From Myxococcales bacterium (GTDB lineage: Bacteria > Myxococcota_A > Polyangia > Haliangiales > Haliangiaceae): DNA of 64,000 bases. The stretch covers positions 1 through 64,000 of the forward strand of contig JADJGV010000003.1 in NCBI GenBank assembly GCA_016707895.1. The letters are read 5' to 3'. Positions 24,805-32,773 of the stretch are shown here, piece by piece (position 1 is the stretch's first letter; every line of letters starts with the position of its first letter). Made by a program: the position numbers and the translations under genes. The notes beneath the pieces are model-generated. The model was not told the origin of the DNA. It saw only the letters and a program-made list of their open reading frames with translations, and did no database searches.

Positions 24805-25545
24805 ATGCGTGCCGCAGCCTCGTTCCCCCGCTCGATCCCCTTCGCCTCAGCCACGCTCGGTCAGAGCGACCGCATGGCGTTCCTGCGCAAGACCTACGCC
24901 CACCTCGGCGTCGCGCTGGTCGCGCTCGCGGTGTTCACCGGCGGCATGATGAGGTTCTTCCCCGAGACCAGCCTGGCGATGTCCCGGTGGGCGTTCGCCG
25001 GCACCTGGAACTGGCTGCTGGTGCTGGCGTTGTTCATGGGCGTCGGCTACGTCGGCGATCGCCTGGCGTGGTCGCGATCGTCGCGCGCGCTGCAGTACCT
25101 GGGCTTGGGGGTCAGCGTGATCGCGCAGGCCCTGCTGCTGCAACCGCTGCTGTGGGTCGCGATGCTCAAGCTGGGCGCGGTCGATGCCCAGGCGGTCATC
25201 CTGCAAGCGGTGACGATCACGCTGGCGATCTTCGTCGGGCTGACCTTGACGGTGTTCGTGACCCGCCGCGACTTCTCGTTCCTCCGCAGCGCCTTGATGG
25301 TGGGCAGCTTCGCCGCCCTCGGCATCATCGTGGCCTCGATGATCTTCGGCTTCAGCCTCGGGGCCGTGTTCGCGGGCGCCATGATCCTGTTGATGGCCGG
25401 CTACATCCTGTACCAGACCGGCCAGATCGCGCGGGACTTCCCGCCCACCGCGCACGTCGCCGCCGCGCTCTTGCTGTTCTCCACCATCGCGACGCTGTTC
25501 TGGTACGTGCTGCAGTTCCTGATGTCGTTCGGCCGCGACGAGTAG
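24805..25545 (+). CDS. Bax inhibitor-1 / YccA family membrane protein
   Basis: This is a 246-residue inner-membrane protein with seven hydrophobic segments. The N-terminus MAFLRKTYAHLGVALVALAV is the family hallmark, and the C-terminal helices contain GAVFAGAMILLMAGYILY and TGQIARDF with the expected acidic residue. BI-1 proteins act as pH-sensitive calcium leak channels or protease regulators. ATG 24805 has a good Shine-Dalgarno (GGAGG). A TTGACA at 24752-24757 may be the -35 of its promoter. Confidence 0.9.
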   Translation: MRAAASFPRSIPFASATLGQSDRMAFLRKTYAHLGVALVALAVFTGGMMRFFPETSLAMSRWAFAGTWNWLLVLALFMGVGYVGDRLAWSRSSRALQYLGLGVSVIAQALLLQPLLWVAMLKLGAVDAQAVILQAVTITLAIFVGLTLTVFVTRRDFSFLRSALMVGSFAALGIIVASMIFGFSLGAVFAGAMILLMAGYILYQTGQIARDFPPTAHVAAALLLFSTIATLFWYVLQFLMSFGRDE

Positions 25546-25551
25546 CAGGCA

Positions 25552-25584
25552 GCCGCGGCGATCGCGCAGTTCGAAGCAGCCGCG
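25552..25584 (+). repeat. 33-bp copy of an internal AraC-gene segment
   Basis: This segment matches 29290-29322 at 32 of 33 bases, the stretch encoding FELRDRRG in the minus-strand AraC gene. It abuts the left palindromic repeat and is too short to be translated. It marks a rearrangement or a lost AraC relative. Confidence 0.75.
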
Positions 25585-25587
25585 GTA

Positions 25588-25820
25588 GGGACAGGATCTA
25601 CCCCTCCAACACCTCGGAATCATGCAGCAATCTCGACGTGCTGCGTCGCAGAAAGGGACACTTACCCGGGTTGCAACCTATCGAGATTCAAGACGAATTC
25701 GCTGGCAAGATAGGCCAGCAAATCCGACGGGTTGACACCCAGGAGAGTGTCCCTTTGCGCGACGCACAACGTCAGAAATGCGCAATGATTCCAATTCTAT
25801 GCGAGGTAGGATCCTGTCCC
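25588..25820 (+). repeat. palindromic REP/MITE-like element, full copy
   Basis: This 233-bp element contains no gene. It opens with GGGACAGGATC and closes with its reverse complement GATCCTGTCCC; an inner pair AAAGGGACACT (25652-25662) and AGTGTCCCTTT (25745-25755) is also perfect. Between these the arms of about 75 bp match throughout as an imperfect inverted repeat around an 82-bp centre. It is clearly less GC-rich than its surroundings. With the flanking bases it accounts for the whole 342-base gap between the BI-1 and glycosyltransferase genes. Confidence 0.85.
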
Positions 25821-25887
25821 TGCTCCGACGGGTCAGAGCGGATGGCGCACCGTGGCCATTCCTGGTTAGATCCGTCGTGGCCCTGCC

Positions 25888-27027
25888 GTGACGCCGCGCC
25901 TGTTGTTCGTGGTCAACGAAGCCTGGTTCTTCGTGTCGCATCGACTCGAGCTCGCGCTCGGTGCGCAGCGCGCGGGCTACGACGTCCACGTCGCGACGCC
26001 GATGGCCGACGCGGTGGCCGAGATCGTGGCACACGGGCTCACGCATCACCCCATCCGCATGGGGCGGCGCAGCACCAACCCGCTCCGCGAACTGGCGTCG
26101 GTGCGCGATCTGTGGCGGCTGTACCGGAGGCTCCGTCCGGACGTCGTCCACCACGTCACCAGCAAGCCGGTCCTCTACGGCGGCGTCGTCGCCCGCCTCG
26201 CCAGCGTCCCCGGGGTGATCAGCGCAGTGACCGGGCTCGGTTACGTGTTCATCGGCAGCGACTGGCGCGCCCGCGCGCTGCGGCGCGTGATTGCGCCCGC
26301 CTACCGGGTCGCGCTGTCGCATCCGCGCGGCATCGTCATCGTGCAGAACCCGGACGATCGCAAGCTCCTGATCGAGCTGGGCGCGAGTGACGCCGAGCGC
26401 TCGCGGCTCATCAAGGGCGCCGGCGTGGACATGACGCAGTTCACGCCCCCCGAGACCGAGCGCGCCGACGGCGATCTGCGGGTCCTGCTGGCGTCGCGCA
26501 TGCTGTGGGACAAGGGCATCGGCGAGTTCGTCGAAGCGGCGCGGGCGCTGCGCGCGCGCGGCGTGCGGGCGCGCTTCCTGCTCGCCGGCGGCACCGATCC
26601 GGGTAACCCCGCCGCCATCACCGACGTTCAGCTGCGCGCCTGGGCGCGCGAGGGGGTCGTCGAGTGGCTGGGCCATCGCCCGGACATGCCGGCGCTGCTC
26701 CGCGAGGCCGACGTCGTGTGCCTGCCGTCGTATCGCGAGGGCCTGCCGCGCGTGCTCATCGAGGCCGCCGCGTGCGGGCGCCCGATCGTCACCACCGACG
26801 TGCCGGGCTGTCGCGAGGTCGTGGTCCACGGCGAGACCGGGCTCCTGGTGCCGGCGCGCGACGCCGAGGCGCTGGCGACCGCGCTCGAGCGCTTGCTCCG
26901 CGATCGGGCGCTGCGGCGCAGCATGGGGCTGCGGTCGCGCGCGATCGTCGAGAAGGAGTATTCGATGCAGCACGTGATCGAGGCGACCCTCGCGGCCTAT
27001 CGCGACGTGCTGCGGGGAGCGGCGTGA
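25888..27027 (+). CDS. GT4-family glycosyltransferase
   Basis: This is a 379-residue nucleotide-sugar transferase with a GT-B fold, starting at GTG 25888. The N-domain shows LLFVVNEAWFFVSHRLELA and GLGYVFIG; the C-domain has VLLASRMLWDKGIGEFVEAA, a Gly-rich loop and the donor-binding EX7E region YREGLPRVLIEAAACG. It resembles WfgS/WbpX-type O-antigen or exopolysaccharide glycosyltransferases. It overlaps the epimerase by one base, so the three genes 25888-28543 form one operon for assembly of a surface glycan repeat. Confidence 0.9.
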   Translation: MTPRLLFVVNEAWFFVSHRLELALGAQRAGYDVHVATPMADAVAEIVAHGLTHHPIRMGRRSTNPLRELASVRDLWRLYRRLRPDVVHHVTSKPVLYGGVVARLASVPGVISAVTGLGYVFIGSDWRARALRRVIAPAYRVALSHPRGIVIVQNPDDRKLLIELGASDAERSRLIKGAGVDMTQFTPPETERADGDLRVLLASRMLWDKGIGEFVEAARALRARGVRARFLLAGGTDPGNPAAITDVQLRAWAREGVVEWLGHRPDMPALLREADVVCLPSYREGLPRVLIEAAACGRPIVTTDVPGCREVVVHGETGLLVPARDAEALATALERLLRDRALRRSMGLRSRAIVEKEYSMQHVIEATLAAYRDVLRGAA

Positions 27028-27968
27028 TGCGCATCGCGGTGACCGGCGCGCGCGGCTTCGTCGGGCGGACGCTGATGACCGCCCTGGCCGCGCGCGAGCT
27101 GGCCGCGGTCGGGCTGGTGCGGCGCGACCCCGACGCCGCGCAGCGCGCGGTCGGCGACCTGACCACCCGGCCGGACCTGGCCGCCGCGCTCGACGGCGTC
27201 GACGTCGTGGTGCACCTGGCCGCGCGGGTCCACGTCATGCACGAGACCGAGCGCGATCCGCTCGCCGCGTTCCGCCGCGCCAACGTGGAGGCCACCGAGC
27301 ACCTCGCCCGCGCGGCGGTGGCCCGCGGCGCGCGCCGCTTCGTCTACGTGAGCTCGGTCAAGGTCAACGGCGAGGCCACGCAGCGCGCGCCGTTTCGCGA
27401 GCAGGATCCGCCGCGCCCCGAGGATCCGTACGGCGTTTCCAAGTGGGAGGCCGAGCAAGCGCTGGCGCGCGTCGCCGCGGACACCGGGCTCGAGGTGGTC
27501 GTGGTGCGGCCGCCGCTGGTCTATGGCCCCGGGGTCGGCGGCAACTTCGTGCGGATGATGCGGTGGCTCCAGCGCGGCGTCCCGCTGCCGCTCGCCTCGG
27601 TCCGCAACCGCCGCGATCTGGTCGGGGTGCACAACCTCGCGGACGCGCTCGTCGCGTGCAGCGTGCACCCGCAGGCGGCCGGGCGCACCTACCTCGTCGC
27701 CGACGGCGAGCCGGTGTCGACGCCGGCGCTGCTGCGGACGCTGGCGGCGAGCATGCACGTGTGCGCGCGCCTGGTGCCGTGCCCGGTCGCGCTGTTGCAG
27801 ACAGCCGGCCGCCTCGCCGGCAAGGGCGGTGAGGTGGCGCGGCTGGTGGGCTCGCTCGAGATCGACGCGGGCGCGCTCCGGCGCGAGCTGGGCTGGCGAC
27901 CGGTGAAGTCACTGCGCGAGGGCTTGCAGCTCACGGCCGACTGGTTCACAGGAGCGAGACGCCGATGA
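27027..27968 (+). CDS. NAD-dependent epimerase/dehydratase (SDR)
   Basis: This is a 313-residue extended SDR enzyme that epimerises or dehydrates a nucleotide sugar. The Rossmann signature TGARGFVG, the Asp-binding VVVHLAARVHVM, the catalytic YGVSK (Tyr-X3-Lys) and the upstream Ser in VYVSSVKVNG are all present. It resembles UDP-sugar 4-epimerases of O-antigen clusters. The ATG is coupled to the previous stop (TGATG), and its end overlaps the sugar transferase. The sugar substrate cannot be told. Confidence 0.9.
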   Translation: MRIAVTGARGFVGRTLMTALAARELAAVGLVRRDPDAAQRAVGDLTTRPDLAAALDGVDVVVHLAARVHVMHETERDPLAAFRRANVEATEHLARAAVARGARRFVYVSSVKVNGEATQRAPFREQDPPRPEDPYGVSKWEAEQALARVAADTGLEVVVVRPPLVYGPGVGGNFVRMMRWLQRGVPLPLASVRNRRDLVGVHNLADALVACSVHPQAAGRTYLVADGEPVSTPALLRTLAASMHVCARLVPCPVALLQTAGRLAGKGGEVARLVGSLEIDAGALRRELGWRPVKSLREGLQLTADWFTGARRR

Positions 27969-28543
27969 ACGGTGCATACCGCGGCAAGCGAGCCCTGGAC
28001 GTGCTGGCCGCCGGCGCGGGCGCGTTGGCGGCGCTGCCCGCCATGTCCGCCATCGCGGTCGCCATCAAGCTCACCTCGAAGGGGCCGGTGCTCTACTGGT
28101 CGGAGCGCGTCGGGCAGGACAACCGGATCTTCCGGATGCCCAAGTTCCGCACGATGCGGACCGACACGCCGGCGGTCGCCACGCACTTGCTCGACGATCC
28201 GGCCCGGTTCCTGACGCCGATCGGCGGCTTCCTCCGCAAGACCAGCCTCGACGAGCTGCCGCAGATCTGGAGCATCCTCGCGGGCGACATGACGCTGGTC
28301 GGGCCGCGCCCCGCGCTGTTCAACCAGGACGACCTGGTGGCGATGCGGACCGAGCGCGGCGTGCACGCGCTGGTGCCGGGGCTCACCGGGCTCGCCCAGG
28401 TCAGCGGTCGCGACGAGCTGCCGATCCCCGAGAAGGTCGCGTACGACGCGGAGTACCAGCGGGCCATCTCGCTCGCGACCGACCTGAAGATCATCGCGCG
28501 CACGATCATCAAAGTGCTGCGCCGCGACGGCGTGGCGCACTGA
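27965..28543 (+). CDS. polyprenyl-phosphate sugar-1-phosphate transferase
   Basis: This is a 192-residue bacterial sugar transferase of the WcaJ/PglC type that loads the first sugar phosphate on undecaprenyl phosphate. After a short hydrophobic N-terminus (VLAAGAGALAALPAMSAIAV) come the family motifs RMPKFRTM, TSLDELPQIW and LVGPRP, and a C-terminal region GLTGLAQVSGRDELP. It is the short single-membrane-domain form. It ends three bases before the right-hand palindromic repeat. Confidence 0.93.
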   Translation: MNGAYRGKRALDVLAAGAGALAALPAMSAIAVAIKLTSKGPVLYWSERVGQDNRIFRMPKFRTMRTDTPAVATHLLDDPARFLTPIGGFLRKTSLDELPQIWSILAGDMTLVGPRPALFNQDDLVAMRTERGVHALVPGLTGLAQVSGRDELPIPEKVAYDAEYQRAISLATDLKIIARTIIKVLRRDGVAH

Positions 28544-28545
28544 AC

Positions 28546-28697
28546 GGGACAGGATCCACCCATCCAACACCCTAGAATCAATAACGAATTTCGACGTGTC
28601 GCGTCGCAGAATGGGACACTTTCCCGGGCTGCAACCTATCGAGATTCAAGGCGAATTCGATGGCAGAAATGATCCGAGAATCCGGATAGTTGACACC
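28546..28697 (+). repeat. palindromic REP/MITE-like element, truncated copy
   Basis: This copy aligns with 25588-25738 over its whole length, with roughly three quarters of positions identical by eye, opening with the same GGGACAGGATC and keeping AATGGGACACT and CTATCGAGATTCAA. It ends at TTGACACC; the right arm present in the left copy is absent, and AraC coding sequence begins there. Confidence 0.85.
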
Positions 28698-29454
28698 GCC
28701 GGGCGCGGCCGGGGCTGACGCCGAACCGCGCCGCGAACGCGTTGCCGAGGTGGCCCTGGTTGGCGAAGCCGACGTCGATGGCGATGTCGGCGATCGGGCG
28801 ATCGGTGTCGAGCAAGAGCGCCAGCGCGTGGCGCAGCCGGGCCTCGCGCACGCGGGCGTGGATCGTGGCGCCGGTGGCGCGGCGGAACGCGCGGCAGGCG
28901 TGGGCCACCGACACGCTGGCCTCGGCGGCGAGCGTCGGCAGATCGACGTCCTTGCCGGCGCGGCGCGCGATCGCGTGCTCGATCGCCCGGGCGATCTCCC
29001 GATCGGCGCGGCCGGCCGGGCGCGGATCGGGCCCGCCGCCCAGCAGGTCGAGCGCGGTCAGCGCAATCTCGTCGGCGGCCTCGGGATCGATCGCCGGCGT
29101 GGCCGCCAGCGCGGCGAGCCGCACGTACGCCGCCGGCGACACCGCGCGCGCCACCGGCCCGTCGGCGATGAACGCTCGCGGCAGCGCGCCAGCGAACGCC
29201 AGCGTCACGTCGCCGCCGGCCGGGTGGCGGATCTCGTACTCGTGGCCGACGTCGACGGCGAGCGCCGTGCCGGGATCGGCGACGTGGCGGCCGCGGCGAT
29301 CGCGCAGCTCGAAGCAGCCGCGCAGCATCACCATCACGCACGGTGTCGTCGCGACCTCGGCCACCGGGCGCGGCGCGTCGTGGCCGTCGCAGCCCCAGCG
29401 AGTGATGCGCAGCTGGGCCCCGGCGTGGAGCGGGCGCGGCGTGAAGCGCGGCAC
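28636..29454 (-). CDS. AraC-family regulator with repeat-encoded C-terminus
   Basis: This is a 272-residue transcription regulator. The N-terminal half is a cupin-like sensing domain (MVMLRGCFELRDRRGRHVAD), and the C-terminal half has the two AraC helix-turn-helix units (LPTLAAEASVSVAHACRAF and PIADIAIDVGFANQGHLG, then FAARFGVSPGRARR). A normal protein would end soon after RARR. Here about twenty more residues (CQLSGFSDHFCHRIRLESR) are encoded by the repeat element and stop at 28636, so an insertion has replaced the native end. The DNA-binding part appears complete. GTG 29454 is supported by TACGCT six bases upstream. Confidence 0.85.
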   Translation of the reverse strand: MPRFTPRPLHAGAQLRITRWGCDGHDAPRPVAEVATTPCVMVMLRGCFELRDRRGRHVADPGTALAVDVGHEYEIRHPAGGDVTLAFAGALPRAFIADGPVARAVSPAAYVRLAALAATPAIDPEAADEIALTALDLLGGGPDPRPAGRADREIARAIEHAIARRAGKDVDLPTLAAEASVSVAHACRAFRRATGATIHARVREARLRHALALLLDTDRPIADIAIDVGFANQGHLGNAFAARFGVSPGRARRCQLSGFSDHFCHRIRLESR

Positions 29455-29460
29455 GCCGCG

Positions 29461-29466
29461 AGCGTA
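29461..29466 (-). promoter_or_regulatory. -10 hexamer TACGCT, 6 nt before GTG 29454
   Basis: TACGCT, six bases, GTG. It resembles the hexamers of the DNA ligase and desaturase genes. Confidence 0.5.
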
Positions 29467-29550
29467 GCAGCGGCGGCGCGCGGCGGCGCCTCAGCCCGGC
29501 GGCGCGATCCCGTGGTCACGATCTCGTAAGACCGGCGGCGGCGCCGGCGC

Positions 29551-29556
29551 TATCAC
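29551..29556 (+). promoter_or_regulatory. -10 hexamer TATCAC, 6 nt before ATG 29563
   Basis: TATCAC precedes the ATG of the VOC protein by six bases. It is divergent from the AraC promoter. Confidence 0.45.
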
Positions 29557-29562
29557 CGCGGC

Positions 29563-29928
29563 ATGCACAAGAGCCGCCTGTGTTCGCTGGGGATCGATTG
29601 TCAGGACGCCGACCTCGCCGTCGCCGCGCGCTTCTGGAGCGCCGCGCTCGGCCGCGACGTGGCGGAGACCGAGGGCAACTACGCCGCGCTCGCCGATCGC
29701 GCCGGCCAGCCGATCGTGTTCGTGCAGCGGGTCGATCACCCGAGCCGCGTGCACCTCGACATCGAGACCGACGACGTCGCCGCCGAGGTCGCGCGGCTCG
29801 AAGGCCTCGGCGCCACGCGGGTCAAGCAGGTCGGCACGTGGTGGGTGATGGAGGCGCCCACCGGCCACCGCTTCTGCGTCGTGCGCGCTCAGCGCGGCCC
29901 GCTGGGCGACGACGCGAATGTCTGGTAG
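29563..29928 (+). CDS. VOC-superfamily (glyoxalase-like) protein
   Basis: This is a 121-residue single-module VOC protein (glyoxalase/bleomycin-resistance/dioxygenase fold). It shows SLGIDCQDADLAVAARFWSA, ALGRDVAE, the metal-type strands VDHPSRVHLDIETDD and the end ATGHRFCVV-like strand. One module alone usually dimerises to make a site. The substrate is unknown. It is tail to tail with the next gene, ten bases away. Confidence 0.85.
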   Translation: MHKSRLCSLGIDCQDADLAVAARFWSAALGRDVAETEGNYAALADRAGQPIVFVQRVDHPSRVHLDIETDDVAAEVARLEGLGATRVKQVGTWWVMEAPTGHRFCVVRAQRGPLGDDANVW

Positions 29929-29937
29929 CGCGCCGGC

Positions 29938-31440
29938 TCAGTCGGCGCGCGGCGGACGCTGCCGCAGCACCGCGTGCAGCGCCTCGTGCAGCTCGTCGCC
30001 GCGGTTGCACGACAGGCTCATCTGGCTCGCGTACATGACCGAGTTGGTCGTGTCGGTCACGCACACCGCGCCGTCTTCGTCCATGTAGAGCAACGCCTCG
30101 AACGCGGAGTCGCCGGCGCCATCCTCGATCTCGAACGCGCTGACGTAGTCGAGCGCGCCGAACACCGGCGTCCCGTCGTCGCCCTCGCTGACCAGCGGGC
30201 CGTCGTCGCCCTCCCAGCCCTGGCCGAGGACGGCCAGCATCGTGCGCTGGCCCGGCGTCAGCTCGTCGACCGTGTGGATGTAGCGCGCCGAGCGCATCCG
30301 CAGCACCGGCAAGGCCGGCAGGGTCGCGAGGTGGGCGTCGAGGTGCGCGACCAGCGCGGGATGCGCGGCGAGCGCCGCGGCCAGCCCCGGCAGGTACGCG
30401 CGGCGCGGCGGGCACAGCAGGCTCCCGTGCGCGGTGGCCGCCCGCGCGATCAGGTGATCGACCAGCGCCAGCGACGGGTATCGCGCAAGCATGGCGGCGC
30501 CGGTCCGGAGCGCGTCGCGCGGGAACATCGCGGCGAGGCCGCGGACGATCGCGGCGTCGCGACGCGCGGCCGGCAGCGCGCCCAGGCACTCGTCGCTCGC
30601 GGCCTCGAGCGCGCCGCCCGCCACCGGGCACAGCCAGTCCCAGCGCGGCTCGACGGACACCCCGCCGCGGACCAGGCCCAGGAACACCATCCACGTCAGC
30701 GGGTACGGCGGCTCGCTGTGGCCGCCGCGCTCGCTGGCCGGTGCGCCGGGCGCGTGCTGCTCGGTCAGGCGCTCGGCCATCGCCGCCGCCCACGGCCCGA
30801 CGTCGGCCGGGACCCGCGCGGGATCGAAGTCGCCGTCCCGGGGCCCGGTCGACCGGTAGACCTCGAGGAGGAGGTCGGCCTTCACCGCGATCCAGTCCGG
30901 CGGCGTCAGCGCGGCGACGAGCCGCTGCGCCTCGGCCTCGCACGCCTCCTCGTCGTCCCCGTCGTGCTCCTCCGCGGCCAGCTCCAGCTCGATGAGCGCG
31001 CGCCAGAGCGGCGCGCGGCGAGCGGCGCCGCGCACCGTGAAGTCGACGTCGCGCTCGATCGCGCCAGGCGGCGCGAGGCCGAGCCAGCGGCGACGCCCCG
31101 ACGACGTCGACGGGATCGCGAACTGCGAGAGCTCGAGCCCGGGCCGGTTCGCGACCAGCTCGGCCAGGGCGCGGTGGACCGGCGCGAGCGCGCTGGCGAG
31201 ATCGAGCGCGCCTTCGGGATACCCGGCTTCGGCGAACACCTGCTCGATCGTGTCGGCCGCGTCGCTCGCCACGACCGGCGCGCGGGTGACCTTCAGGCCG
31301 GGGTAGGCGTCGGGCGCGATCGCCGGCTGCGCCGGGGCCTCGTCGGCCAGGGCGATCAGCGCGGCGCGCAGCCGCTCGGCGAGCGGCAAGGGCAGCGCGG
31401 CGAGGTGGAGCTCGTCGTGGTCCGGGAGTGGTGTCGCCAT
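29938..31440 (-). CDS. large unknown protein, 500 residues
   Basis: This is an Ala/Glu/Asp-rich soluble protein without signal or membrane segments. It is acidic in its middle (EEHDGDDEEACEAEAQRL), has a helical central region with repeated Leu/Ala patterns (ALAAHPALVAHLDAHL) and ends in a probable alpha/beta domain (DGTPVFGALDYVSAFEIED, FEALLYMDEDGAVCV). That last part resembles SMI1/KNR4-like or DUF-type immunity-style folds, but I do not assign a family. ATG 31440 is chosen over longer frames because of the TACCGG hexamer six bases upstream. Confidence 0.7.
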   Translation of the reverse strand: MATPLPDHDELHLAALPLPLAERLRAALIALADEAPAQPAIAPDAYPGLKVTRAPVVASDAADTIEQVFAEAGYPEGALDLASALAPVHRALAELVANRPGLELSQFAIPSTSSGRRRWLGLAPPGAIERDVDFTVRGAARRAPLWRALIELELAAEEHDGDDEEACEAEAQRLVAALTPPDWIAVKADLLLEVYRSTGPRDGDFDPARVPADVGPWAAAMAERLTEQHAPGAPASERGGHSEPPYPLTWMVFLGLVRGGVSVEPRWDWLCPVAGGALEAASDECLGALPAARRDAAIVRGLAAMFPRDALRTGAAMLARYPSLALVDHLIARAATAHGSLLCPPRRAYLPGLAAALAAHPALVAHLDAHLATLPALPVLRMRSARYIHTVDELTPGQRTMLAVLGQGWEGDDGPLVSEGDDGTPVFGALDYVSAFEIEDGAGDSAFEALLYMDEDGAVCVTDTTNSVMYASQMSLSCNRGDELHEALHAVLRQRPPRAD

Positions 31441-31477
31441 GCGTGTCCGGTAGAGTCGTGAGCGGGCCATGTGTGAC

Positions 31478-31500
31478 GCGCCGTCGCGCGCCGTCGCGCG
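31478..31500 (+). repeat. short tandem repeat CGCGCCGTCG
   Basis: Two full copies and a partial third of a 10-bp unit lie immediately before the palindrome upstream of the transposase gene. Confidence 0.65.
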
Positions 31501-31587
31501 CCGGCTGTCCGGCCTGTCCGGCGTCCGTCCGGCGTCCGGCCGGAATCCGGCCATTCGTCCGGGATTCGGACATGACCGGACAGCCGG
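31501..31587 (+). repeat. REP-like palindrome upstream of the Y1-type transposase gene
   Basis: CCGGCTGTCCGG (31501-31512) and its exact reverse complement CCGGACAGCCGG (31576-31587) enclose 63 bases dense in TCCGG/CCGGA words, including an inner GTCCG/CGGAC stem. Imperfect pairing continues inside the outer arms (TGTCCG on both sides). The element lies in the 201-base divergent gap between the large unknown gene and the transposase. Confidence 0.7.
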
Positions 31588-31641
31588 GGATCGCGATCTC
31601 GCGCGGTTGGCGGTGGCCGCGATCTTGCTGAGCGTGACCGC

Positions 31642-32577
31642 GTGGCGGCGCCGCGGCAGGTGACTCCGGGCAAGTTCGTGTTCGTGACGCGCCGGTGCGC
31701 GCTGCGGCAGTTCTTCTTGCGGCCCGACGACGCCACCAACCAGACGGTGCTGTACTGCCTCGCGCTCGCCGCCGAACGCGCGCACATGGGCGTCGTCCTG
31801 CCGTCGGTGCTGAGCAACCATCACCACACGACGATGTGGGATCCCGAGGGGCGCCACCCCGAGTTCACCGAGCACTTCCACAAGCTCACCGCCCGCGCGA
31901 TGAACGCGCTGCGCGGCCGCTGGGAGAACTTCTGGGCCAGCGAGCCGCCGTGCGTGCTCGAGCTCGCCGACCGCGCCGCGGTCATGGACAAGCTGGTCTA
32001 CGCCGCGACCAACGCCGTCAAGGACGGCCTCGTCGACCTCGTCCGCCACTGGCCCGGCGTCAACGGCCTCGCCGACCTGCTCGCCAATCGTGCGCTCGTC
32101 ATCAAGCGCCCGCGCCACTTCTTCGATCCCGACGGCGACATGCCCGAGTCGGTCACGCTGCGCTTCGTCATCCCCGACGCCCTCGGCGACCCCGACGAGT
32201 TCCGCGCCGAGCTGCGCCGGCGCGTCGCCGAGGTCGAGGCGCTGCACGCCCAGCGCCGCGCCCGCACCGGCCGCCGCGTGCTCGGCCGCCGCGCGATCCT
32301 CCGGCAAGACTGGACCGCGCGCCCGTGCTCGCACGAGCCGCGCCGCGGCCTGCGCCCCCGCGTCGCCGCCCGCAACAAGTGGGCGCGCATCGCGGCGCTG
32401 CAGCGGAACCGCGACTTCATCGACGACTACCGCGAGACCCGCAAGGCCTGGCTCGCCGGCTTCACCGTCACCTTCCCCCACGGCACCTACTGGCTTCGCC
32501 GCTTCGCCAACGTCCCCGTCGCCCAGCCCCCCGGCTCACCACCCGCCACCGCCGGCCCCGCCTCCGTCGCCATCTGA
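31642..32577 (+). mobile_element. REP-associated Y1-type tyrosine transposase (RAYT-like)
   Basis: This is a 311-residue single-strand-specific transposase-like protein of the IS200/IS605 Y1_Tnp superfamily. The HUH metal motif appears as SNHHHT (His60-62), where family members have PNHVH, and the catalytic tyrosine is Tyr120 in LVYAATNAVKDGLVD, matching the usual Tyr...NPVRAGLV region. The C-terminal 130 residues are Arg-rich, followed by LRQDWTARPC and FPHGTYWLRRFA. Start GTG 31642. RAYT proteins move or maintain REP palindromes, and one lies just upstream. Protein integrity suggests it is still functional. Confidence 0.82.
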
Positions 32578-32773
32578 CTCCCTGTTGCTCCGTCCCCCAG
32601 CGCGACCGCCCCGGCCGCGCCGTCGCGGCGTGGCCCGAATCGCCCATCCGCCCGCGGGCGCGTCGCCACGCCGCCCTCCCTCCCGCGGCCCTCCCCGCCT
32701 CGCGCGCGCCCAAACGGCCCCGGCAACGGGGCCTAACCCCGTTCCGGGTCCGCGGTGGTAGCCTGCGGTGCCG

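Noticed and set aside
25678..26973. 431-codon minus-strand frame opposite the glycosyltransferase
   Set aside because: Only its C-terminus (in the repeat) resembles the AraC tail; the remainder is antisense of a clear GT4 enzyme.
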